In this document: positions 1-4,916 of the stretch, one piece after another
How positions within the stretch are numbered: position 1 is the stretch's first letter
Layout of the letters: every line of letters begins with the position of its first letter
NCBI GenBank assembly: GCA_021786135.1
Contig: JAJYNV010000434.1
Coordinates: 1-5,617 of the forward strand
Source: Bacillota bacterium
Lineage (GTDB): Bacteria > Bacillota > Sulfobacillia > JAJZYS01 > JAJYTV01
Direction: 5' to 3'
DNA length: 5,617 bases
Program-made: the position numbers and the translations under genes
The notes under the pieces: model-generated
The model's input: only the letters and a program-made list of their open reading frames with translations
Database searches by the model: none
Told to the model about the DNA's origin: nothing

Positions 1-1250
1 CAGACCTCGCCCGACCAAGCCTTTCCCGCCAGTACGACGTCATGCATGGCAGCGATCGCCTTGCGGTCGGTGCGCGGCCCCCAGAGCATCTCGGACGCCT
101 TGCCTATCATCTCGTCGATCCGATAGCCTGTCATGTTCTCGAAGGCGGGGTTCGCGTACACGAACCTGACCTTGCCGTCCGGCAGCACCTTGGCGACCAC
201 CAGGCACTCCTTGGCCTGTTCCACAATCTCATGGTGCAACCGCAGCTGCTCCTCGGCCTCGATACGGCGGCGCCGTTCATCGATCACGTCGAGGCCAAAG
301 CCGAGTTCCTGGGCGATCTCCGCCAGCACCGCCTGCACGGAACCGTCCTCGAACTCCCCGATTCCCTCTGCGTAAATCACGAGGACGGCCGCGGTGACTC
401 CGCCGGCGACGATCGGCACGGCAGCGACGGAGTGCAGGGCAAAACGCGCGGCGAGCTCGTGCCATGCCAAAAGCTTCGGATCTGCCCAGAGATCCGCCGC
501 GGTAACGAGCCTCCCCTCGCGCAAGGCCCTGGCCGCAGGGCCGGTGCCGCGCGGATCGCTCGGGTCGAGACGCACCCCGAGTTCCCGCAGCGTCTCCCCT
601 TCCGCTCCGGACCAGGCAACCGGCCGGATCTCGTCCGACGCGTCGCGCTCACCGACCCAGGCGAAGGCGAAATCTCCGTACTCGACGGCAATGTTGCAGA
701 CCTGCCGCATCAGTCCGATGCGATCCTCCGTGCGCATCACGGCCTGTCCGAGCTGCGCCAAGGCGCGCCACAGGCGCACTTGCCGCCTCGCGGCCGCCGT
801 CTCGCGTTGCAGGGTGTCCTGCTGCGTCCTGCGGCCGGCGGCGAGGCCGATCTGATGCGCAGCCATGCGCAGGAAGTCGAGGTCGTCCGCCTCGGGCTCA
901 TAGCGCCGCGCGTAACCGACACAGACGACGCCGCTGCCGCTCCCGGAAGCGAACCCGGCACGCACCAGCGTGGCAGCTGCACCCAGGTCGGAGACCTGGA
1001 GCCAGGACACCTCTCCGGGCGATGGCTGATCGTTCCTCTCCCGCTCCCACCGAGCGAGGTCGAAATCTTCCGAGCCGCCAACCTCGTACATGAGGCCGCC
1101 TTTGTCGGGACAGAGGATGGCCATGCTGTCGGCCTTCATCAGGTCGCGGGATATGCGGACGATCGCCTCGAACACCTGATCGTAGGAAAGGCCTGGCGAG
1201 AGCGCCTGCAGCTCCTGCTGCAGACAGCTCAGGCGCCTGTCGTTCGACAA
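1..1250 (-). CDS. GAF-GAF-PAS sensor protein, C-terminus beyond window
   Basis: This is a cytoplasmic-type signal sensor. 416 codons are visible and the frame is still open at the left edge, so the protein is cut at its C-terminus. No signal peptide or membrane segment is seen. Residues ~24-139 resemble a GAF domain (ending ...DDLDFLRMAAHQIGLAAG). After a charged, probably helical linker, residues ~165-320 form a second, clearer GAF domain (RALREGRLV, then VAAVPIVAGGVTAAVLVIYAEG). A short coiled-coil-like stretch (ERRRRIEAEEQ) follows, then a PAS domain from ~345 (FVYANPAFENMTGYRIDEMIG). In this family such modules feed a histidine kinase, GGDEF or EAL domain, but none is visible, so output is unknown. 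The start is taken as TTG at 1250 because an in-frame stop lies at 1266-1268 and AAGGAG sits 11 bases upstream. The next candidates, GTG at 1175 and ATG at 1139, would cut into the first GAF. ybaK lies 69 bases upstream on the same strand. The GAF-PAS assignment is firm; the ligand is unknown. Confidence 0.87.
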   Translation of the reverse strand, partial: MSNDRRLSCLQQELQALSPGLSYDQVFEAIVRISRDLMKADSMAILCPDKGGLMYEVGGSEDFDLARWERERNDQPSPGEVSWLQVSDLGAAATLVRAGFASGSGSGVVCVGYARRYEPEADDLDFLRMAAHQIGLAAGRRTQQDTLQRETAAARRQVRLWRALAQLGQAVMRTEDRIGLMRQVCNIAVEYGDFAFAWVGERDASDEIRPVAWSGAEGETLRELGVRLDPSDPRGTGPAARALREGRLVTAADLWADPKLLAWHELAARFALHSVAAVPIVAGGVTAAVLVIYAEGIGEFEDGSVQAVLAEIAQELGFGLDVIDERRRRIEAEEQLRLHHEIVEQAKECLVVAKVLPDGKVRFVYANPAFENMTGYRIDEMIGKASEMLWGPRTDRKAIAAMHDVVLAGKAWSGEV

Positions 1251-1261
1251 AGAGGATGCCG

Positions 1262-1267
1262 CTCCTT
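1262..1267 (-). promoter_or_regulatory. Ribosome binding site of the GAF-GAF-PAS gene
   Basis: AAGGAG on the minus strand, 11 bases before a TTG codon. It overlaps the TAA (1266-1268) that closes the reading frame upstream, so the start must lie downstream of it. This decides for TTG at 1250. Confidence 0.6.
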
Positions 1268-1319
1268 ACGCCTCGTCTGAAAGCGGTTAATTGCGCGTCG
1301 TGCCTGCCAGTTCCTGTTC

Positions 1320-1775
1320 CTAGCGGCAGAGCGCGGCCCAGTTGCCTTGAACCGCTAGGCAGAGCGCATCTCCCGCAAGCAGCAGTTCCTGGCCCCGTCG
1401 CCCTGCGCTCACCGCAATCACGTGCCCTTGCGCGGATTGGTCCAGGAAGACGGGCAGGGTACGCTTTGTGCCCAATGGCGATACGGAGCCGCGGACATAT
1501 CCCGTGATGCGCTCTATGTCACCGGGGTCCGCCATCTCCGCCTCCGGCTGCCCCCAGGCGCGCGCCAAGGCGCGCAGACTGAGCTCTGAACTGCCAGGCA
1601 CGACACCGAGGGCATACGCCTTGCCACTGCGCACGAGCAATGTTTTGAAGACCAGATCGAGCTCGATCTCGAGCTTTCTCGCCACTTCAGCCGCAGTCTT
1701 CTCCACTTCGTCATAGGCCAGGAGCCGATAGCTGATCATAAGCCGATCGAGTCGATCCGTAGCGGGCGTGCGCAA
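1320..1775 (-). CDS. ybaK: YbaK/EbsC-family aminoacyl-tRNA deacylase (Cys-tRNA(Pro)-type)
   Basis: A 151-residue cytoplasmic protein of the YbaK/ProX/INS superfamily. Members hydrolyse mischarged tRNAs in trans, classically Cys-tRNA(Pro), and so proofread translation. The family landmarks are in order. An RTPATDRL start corresponds to the usual TPA..L element. VFKTLLV carries the conserved lysine (K44) that is essential in characterised YbaK. AEMADPGDIERITGYV and GSVSPLGTKRTLPVFLD follow, and VSAGRRGQELLLAGDAL is near the end. Length matches the family (~150-160). The start is TTG at 1775, eight bases after GGAAGGAG. The internal ATG thirteen codons in would delete the TPA element, and the long upstream in-frame extension has no family similarity. 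The tRNA specificity cannot be read from sequence alone; a related Ala- or Pro-tRNA deacylase role is the main alternative. The gene is transcribed toward the GAF-GAF-PAS gene with no terminator between them, and away from the zinc-ribbon gene. Confidence 0.92.
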   Translation of the reverse strand: MRTPATDRLDRLMISYRLLAYDEVEKTAAEVARKLEIELDLVFKTLLVRSGKAYALGVVPGSSELSLRALARAWGQPEAEMADPGDIERITGYVRGSVSPLGTKRTLPVFLDQSAQGHVIAVSAGRRGQELLLAGDALCLAVQGNWAALCR

Positions 1776-1783
1776 GCCGCCAG

Positions 1784-1791
1784 CTCCTTCC
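1784..1791 (-). promoter_or_regulatory. Ribosome binding site of ybaK
   Basis: GGAAGGAG on the minus strand, eight bases before TTG at 1775. It settles the start in favour of TTG, which yields a protein beginning exactly at the conserved TPA element of the family. Confidence 0.75.
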
Positions 1792-1851
1792 GTGGGGTTC
1801 GCAGCTCCTGCGGCCAGGCTCGCCTCCGTGGGCGGCCCGAGTGTTCCAACA

Positions 1852-1880
1852 TTGACACGCGCAGGGCTCAGTCCCACAAT
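1852..1880 (+). promoter_or_regulatory. Sigma70-type promoter of the zinc-ribbon/nuoI operon
   Basis: A perfect -35 box TTGACA (1852-1857) is followed by a 17-base spacer and CACAAT (1875-1880, four of six matches to TATAAT). This puts the likely transcription start near 1887 and gives a 5' leader of about 55 bases before the TTG start at 1943. It stands out in this GC-rich background and is correctly placed for the rightward operon. This is a prediction from sequence only. Confidence 0.65.
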
Positions 1881-1927
1881 GAATAAGGTTATGAGGCGCG
1901 GCGCCAATGGGGAGCGCAGCCCACAGC

Positions 1928-1933
1928 AGGAGG
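1928..1933 (+). promoter_or_regulatory. Ribosome binding site of the zinc-ribbon gene
   Basis: AGGAGG, a perfect anti-16S match, nine bases before TTG at 1943. The downstream ATG at 1997 has only a weak AAGG in front of it. This site therefore supports the longer protein that keeps both cysteine pairs. Confidence 0.7.
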
Positions 1934-1942
1934 TGGCCCCTC

Positions 1943-2134
1943 TTGGTTTGTTCTCGTTGTCAGCATCCCATTTACAGGACCGACAAGGCAACCGAAATGA
2001 CCGCATACGCCGAACTCGTCCTCTTCCCGCTGGGTACGGTCCGCTCGCTCGCACGCAAGGCAGACCACACGTACGTAGCGCTCATCGAGTGCCCCAACTG
2101 CGGTCGGGAGAACGACGTCCCGATCGATTTCTGA
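1943..2134 (+). CDS. Small two-CxxC zinc-ribbon protein, hypothetical
   Basis: A 63-residue protein of unknown function. It has two CxxC knuckles: C3-S-R-C6 at the N-terminus and C50-P-N-C53 near the C-terminus (IECPNCGREN). They are separated by about 43 residues containing a hydrophobic beta-prone stretch (YAELVLFPLGTV). Four cysteines in this arrangement are typical of a zinc ribbon, which binds one metal ion and usually acts as a nucleic-acid or protein interaction module; rubredoxin-like iron binding cannot be excluded. The TTG start at 1943 is chosen for its perfect AGGAGG. A start at the ATG at 1997 would give a 45-residue protein with only one cysteine pair. It is the first gene of a two-gene unit, 31 bases upstream of nuoI, and is probably co-transcribed from the promoter at 1852-1880. 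I do not recognise a named family. Confidence 0.75.
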   Translation: MVCSRCQHPIYRTDKATEMTAYAELVLFPLGTVRSLARKADHTYVALIECPNCGRENDVPIDF

Positions 2135-2150
2135 TCGGTCGGCCATCCCA

Positions 2151-2162
2151 AGAGGGGGGGAG
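2151..2162 (+). promoter_or_regulatory. G-rich ribosome binding region of nuoI
   Basis: The stretch AGAGGGGGGGAG contains a run of seven G (2154-2160). GAGG at 2152-2155 is ten bases from the ATG at 2166, while GGAG at 2159-2162 is only three bases away. The G-run makes the exact pairing register ambiguous. Confidence 0.5.
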
Positions 2163-2165
2163 CAC

Positions 2166-2699
2166 ATGTTCGAGGGTGTCGGCAACATTCTGAAGGGTCT
2201 GGGTATCACCCTCAAGATTTTCACCACGATGCCCAACCAGACCGTCAACTACCCCGAGAAGAAGCGGGAACTGCCCGCCCGCTATCGCGGCGTGCACAAG
2301 CTGCGCAAGTACTCCGACGGGATGGAGCGCTGCGTCGGCTGCGAACTTTGCGCCGCCGCCTGCCCCGCCTACGCCATCACCGTCGTCGCGGCCGAGAACG
2401 ACCCGGAGCACCGGGTCAGCCCGGGTGAGCGCTATGCCGCCCGCTACGAGATCGATTACCTGCGCTGCATCTTCTGCGGCGAGTGCGAGCGGGCCTGCCC
2501 GGTGGACGCGATCGTCCTCACGCCGCAGCCACTGCCGCCGTTCGTCAGCCGCCGCCAGGTGATCATGACCAAGGAGGATCTCCTTGAGCCCTATCCGGGC
2601 GGTGACCCGCCGGCTTTCCACCTGCACCCGTGGGAGGACGCGCCGGATCGCATCGATCGTTGGCCGGTGCCGCAGGAGCAGTTGCCGAGTCCTCGCTGA
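2166..2699 (+). CDS. nuoI: NADH-quinone oxidoreductase subunit I-like 2x[4Fe-4S] protein
   Basis: A 177-residue protein of the NuoI/TYKY family. In complex I this subunit carries clusters N6a and N6b, passing electrons from the peripheral arm toward NuoB and quinone. Residues ~1-22 form an amphipathic helix of the sort that anchors NuoI on the membrane arm, followed by the conserved PARYRG (37-42). The two cluster motifs are complete: C56, C59, C62, C66-P and C101, C104, C107, C111-P. Between them lies VSPGERYAARYEID, an insert style shared with actinobacterial/Chloroflexota NuoI. MTKEDLLEPY follows the second motif as in the family, and the tail is proline-rich and variable. Length is normal (E. 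coli 180), with ATG at 2166. Oddly, no other nuo gene adjoins it: a zinc-ribbon gene lies 31 bases upstream and a terminator just downstream. It is either a relocated complex I subunit or a paralogue serving another oxidoreductase. The family call is very sure; the complex I role is inferred. Confidence 0.92.
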   Translation: MFEGVGNILKGLGITLKIFTTMPNQTVNYPEKKRELPARYRGVHKLRKYSDGMERCVGCELCAAACPAYAITVVAAENDPEHRVSPGERYAARYEIDYLRCIFCGECERACPVDAIVLTPQPLPPFVSRRQVIMTKEDLLEPYPGGDPPAFHLHPWEDAPDRIDRWPVPQEQLPSPR

Positions 2700-2710
2700 A
2701 GCAAAGGTTG

Positions 2711-2737
2711 ACGGCGCCGCCTTTATGGCGGCGCCGT
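2711..2737. terminator. Hairpin terminator between convergent genes
   Basis: A perfect 11-base inverted repeat (ACGGCGCCGCC / GGCGGCGCCGT) with a TTTAT loop starts 11 bases after the nuoI stop. On the plus strand it is followed by only a short T tract (TTTG, counting the last stem base), and on the minus strand by CAACCTTT. Its place between two convergent genes suggests bidirectional termination. The weak T tracts make purely factor-independent action less certain. Confidence 0.7.
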
Positions 2738-2768
2738 TTGTCGTCCCTGCGCCTCGATCCGGCGTGCG

Positions 2769-3518
2769 CTAGCCCGGAGGCGACCCGCCGCCCGGCGGAT
2801 GCCCGAAACCCTTCTGCTGCACGAACCGCTTCACGGCAGCCGCCGCCTGGCTCTCCTGGGCTTTGGCCTGGGTCGAACTCAGCTTCTTGGCTGCGAGTTC
2901 CTGCCCTACCGCCTGCTTGAGCGCGGTCACGAGGGCTGATTCAAGCCCTGCCAGCGGCTTCTTTTCGCCGCTGGCGACCTGGGCGAGCGACTTGCCCGAG
3001 GCCATGTCGTGCTGCAAGGTGGTCTCGGAGAGCCCGAGATACTTGGCGGCTGCCGGCATGAGCACGGCGAAGCTGCCGCCGCGCCGCCCTGCAAAGCCTC
3101 CTCCGCCAGGAAGGCCCTGTCCCTGCACAAGGCGCGCAACCTCTGCCGCAATGCTCTTCTCCTGTGTCGCGGCCTGCGCCGACGTCAGCTTCTTTGCCTT
3201 GACCTGCCGCTCGATCGCCTGCTTGACGGCACCTTCGATCGCAGACTCGAGCCCGGATAGCGGCTTCCCCTCCGCGGACGCGATCTGGGCAAGCGACTCC
3301 CCTCCCCGCATGTCCTGCTGCAGGGAAGCCTGTGCGACACCCAGGTACTTGGCGGCCGCAGGCAGCATGACCGAGAACGCCTTACCGAATCCTGTTGCCT
3401 TGGCCCCGCCGGCCGCGATCAACTGTCCCTGTCCCGCGGCGTAGGCAGACACCTGGGGCATCGCCACGAGCAGTGGCAGCGCCAACGCGGCGCCCTTCAG
3501 CAGTCTGGGAAAATCCAC
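2769..3518 (-). CDS. Exported two-repeat helical protein, hypothetical
   Basis: A 249-residue protein with a typical Sec signal peptide: basic R5/K8, a hydrophobic core at ~9-20, and a likely cleavage at A25-Y-A27 or after VSA25. The mature part is two 88-residue repeats (~48-135 and ~150-237) that align without gaps. By hand count they share 50 of 88 residues (57%). They are joined by a Gly-rich linker (LPGGGGFAGRRGGS), and a Gly/Pro tail ends the protein. Each repeat reads AAAKYLG, then D-M..G.SLAQ.AS, then a long Ala/Lys/Gln-rich helical segment with AKKL. The element 'short helix, G-x-SLAQ-x-A, basic helix' resembles uncharacterised secreted proteins of Gram-positive and Chloroflexota-like bacteria, but I cannot name a function. 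There is no cysteine, and no catalytic motif is seen. The start is GTG at 3518, six bases after AGGAGG. The gene is monocistronic, bounded by a terminator on each side, so its promoter should lie in 3519-3633. Confidence 0.85.
   Translation of the reverse strand: MDFPRLLKGAALALPLLVAMPQVSAYAAGQGQLIAAGGAKATGFGKAFSVMLPAAAKYLGVAQASLQQDMRGGESLAQIASAEGKPLSGLESAIEGAVKQAIERQVKAKKLTSAQAATQEKSIAAEVARLVQGQGLPGGGGFAGRRGGSFAVLMPAAAKYLGLSETTLQHDMASGKSLAQVASGEKKPLAGLESALVTALKQAVGQELAAKKLSSTQAKAQESQAAAAVKRFVQQKGFGHPPGGGSPPG
2808..3071 (-). repeat. Second 88-codon repeat of the exported protein
   Basis: Encodes residues 150-237, FAVLMPAAAKYLG to VQQKG. It pairs position by position with the repeat at 3114-3377 with no gap, sharing about 57% of residues. 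This is an internal duplication of one domain. Confidence 0.85.
3114..3377 (-). repeat. First 88-codon repeat of the exported protein
   Basis: Encodes residues 48-135, FSVMLPAAAKYLG to VQGQG. The best-kept columns are PAAAKYLG, SLAQ, KPL-x-GLESA and AKKL, probably the structural core of the domain. Confidence 0.85.
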
Positions 3519-3519
3519 G

Positions 3520-3549
3520 CTGTCCCTCCTCAGGGCGAAGTCTGGACAG
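3520..3549 (-). promoter_or_regulatory. Possible hairpin around the ribosome binding site of the exported-protein gene
   Basis: On the minus strand CTGTCC (3544-3549) can pair with GGACAG (3520-3525). This would enclose the AGGAGG at 3525-3530 that serves the GTG start at 3518. The ribosome site is clear. The folded form is a short six-base stem and only a possibility. Confidence 0.4.
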
Positions 3550-3633
3550 TTTTCCTTGGGTTCACCTTAGACAGGGCCTAGAGTAGCCCTAGGTGCAGGC
3601 AGCTCGCAGTCCCGCCACCGTCCTTGCAGCAAA

Positions 3634-3667
3634 GGGAAGGAGCCCCGGCCTGCCGGAGCTCCTTCCC
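3634..3667 (-). terminator. Intrinsic terminator after glyA
   Basis: Seven bases past the glyA stop there is a long hairpin. GGGAAGGAGC pairs perfectly with GCTCCTTCCC, and an inner CCGGC/GCCGG pair extends the stem across one C/A mismatch. On the minus strand it is followed by TTTGCT. It ends the lipM-glyA transcript and isolates the exported-protein gene behind it. Confidence 0.8.
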
Positions 3668-3674
3668 ATCTGCG

Positions 3675-4916
3675 TCAGGCGAGTTCCGGATAGAGCGGGA
3701 AGCGGCGGCAAAGCTCCAGCGCCTGCTCGCGGATTTGTGCGAGGCGCGCCGGATTCTCGCGGCCCTTGATGGCCTCGTCGATCATGCCGCCGATCTCGCG
3801 CATCTCCTGGGCGCGGATGCCGCGCGTCGTCAAGGCGGCCGTGCCGATGCGCACACCGCTCGTGACGAACGGCGAACGCTTCTCGCCCGGCACCGTGTTC
3901 TTGTTGACGGTCATGCCGGCCTGTTCGAGGGCCTGCTCGACCTCCTTGCCCGTGAGGTCGTCGCGATCGACGAACGACATCAGCAGAAGATGGTTGTCGG
4001 TACCGCCGGAGACCAGCCGGTAGCCGCGCGCGAGAAGCTCGGCGGCCAGTGCCTGCGCGTTCTCGCGCACGGCCTTCTGGTAGTCCTTGAACTCGGGTCG
4101 CATGGCCTCGCCGAAGGCTACCGCCTTGGCGGCGATGATGTGCTCGAGCGGACCGCCCTGCAGTCCCGGGAACACCACCTTGTCCACGGTGGGCCCGAGC
4201 TCGCGCGATGTCAGGACGAAGCCGCCGCGCGGGCCGCGCAGCGTCTTGTGCGTTGTCGAGGTGACGATGTCCGCGTAGCCGACCGGTGTCGGGTGCTCGC
4301 CGGCGGCCACGAGGCCCGCGATGTGCGCCATGTCCACCATCAGCTTCGCGCCGACCGTGTCGGCGATCTGCCTCAGGCGAGGGAAGTCGATGATGCGCGG
4401 GTAGGCCGATGCGCCGGCCACGATGAGCTTCGGATGATGCTCCTTGGCGAGGGCCTCGATCTCGTCGTAGTCGATCTGCTCCGTCACCGGGCTCACGCCG
4501 TAGGCGACAAAGTTGTAGTCCTGGCCGGAGAAGTTCACGGGGCTGCCGTGCGTCAGGTGTCCGCCCTCGCTCAGCTTCATGCCGAGCACGGTGTCGCCGG
4601 GCTTGATCGTCGCGTGGTAGGCCGCCATGTTGGCTGGCGCACCCGCGTGCGGCTGGACGTTGGCGTACTCCGCGTGGAAGAGGGCGCAGGCGCGATTGCG
4701 CGCCAGGTCCTCCACCTCGTCCACGACGTGGCAGCCGCCATAGTAGCGGTGGCCGGGGTAGCCTTCGGCGTACTTGTTGGTCAGTACGCTGCCCATGGCC
4801 TCGAGCACGGCGAGGGATGTGAAGTTCTCAGAGGCGATCAGTTCGAGCGTTCCGCGCTGGCGGTCAAGCTCGGCGCCGATGAGGCGCTTGATTTCAGGAT
4901 CCGTGTCAGCGAGCAA
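3675..4916 (-). CDS. glyA: Serine hydroxymethyltransferase
   Basis: A 413-residue cytoplasmic PLP enzyme, full length for the bacterial family (~415). It interconverts serine plus tetrahydrofolate with glycine plus 5,10-methylene-tetrahydrofolate, the main source of one-carbon units. Family landmarks appear in order: TLELIASENF (24-32), VLTNKYAEGYPG, the YYGG element, NVQPHAGAPAN (86-96), HLTHGSPVNFSG, VDMAHIAGLVA with D195/H198, and STTHKTLRGPRGG with the PLP-binding lysine K224. FPGLQGGP and SGVRIGTAALTTRG follow. The start is TTG at 4916, nine bases after AAGGAGG, which gives the usual MLADTDPEI N-terminus. The same frame stays open to 5276 but only over lipM. The start overlaps the lipM stop by 11 bases, implying translational coupling, and a terminator follows at 3634-3667. 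One oddity is that residue 91 in the phosphate-binding loop is Ala where Ser (PHSG) is usual. The identification is certain. Confidence 0.97.
   Translation of the reverse strand: MLADTDPEIKRLIGAELDRQRGTLELIASENFTSLAVLEAMGSVLTNKYAEGYPGHRYYGGCHVVDEVEDLARNRACALFHAEYANVQPHAGAPANMAAYHATIKPGDTVLGMKLSEGGHLTHGSPVNFSGQDYNFVAYGVSPVTEQIDYDEIEALAKEHHPKLIVAGASAYPRIIDFPRLRQIADTVGAKLMVDMAHIAGLVAAGEHPTPVGYADIVTSTTHKTLRGPRGGFVLTSRELGPTVDKVVFPGLQGGPLEHIIAAKAVAFGEAMRPEFKDYQKAVRENAQALAAELLARGYRLVSGGTDNHLLLMSFVDRDDLTGKEVEQALEQAGMTVNKNTVPGEKRSPFVTSGVRIGTAALTTRGIRAQEMREIGGMIDEAIKGRENPARLAQIREQALELCRRFPLYPELA

Noticed and set aside
3..110. A blue-light LOV photoreceptor in the PAS domain
   Set aside because: The PAS loop (LWGPRTDR) resembles LOV domains, but the flavin-binding Cys of the NCRFLQ motif is absent.
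42..1280. Long open frame of 412 codons on the plus strand
   Set aside because: It is antisense to a frame that encodes clear GAF and PAS domains, and its own translation has low-complexity Arg/His/Gly/Leu composition with no domain.
1276..1319. Sigma54-like promoter (TGGCAGG...GCGC) between ybaK and the sensor gene
   Set aside because: The GG and GC spacing can be forced, but the -12 element lacks TTGC, so the match is too poor.
1850..1885. Leftward promoter TTGTGG-N17-GTCAAT for ybaK
   Set aside because: Only half of the -10 positions match, and it overlaps the far stronger rightward promoter.
1776..2054. N-terminal extension of ybaK to 2054
   Set aside because: The extra residues have no family similarity and would overlap the divergent zinc-ribbon gene and its promoter. 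TTG at 1775 has an ideal ribosome site and the conserved TPA start.
3573..3590. Imperfect dyad AGGGCCTA-GAG-TAGCCCT upstream of the exported-protein gene, as an operator
   Set aside because: The arms differ by one base, no adjacent promoter is recognisable, and such short dyads are expected by chance. It is noted only as a place to look for promoter control.
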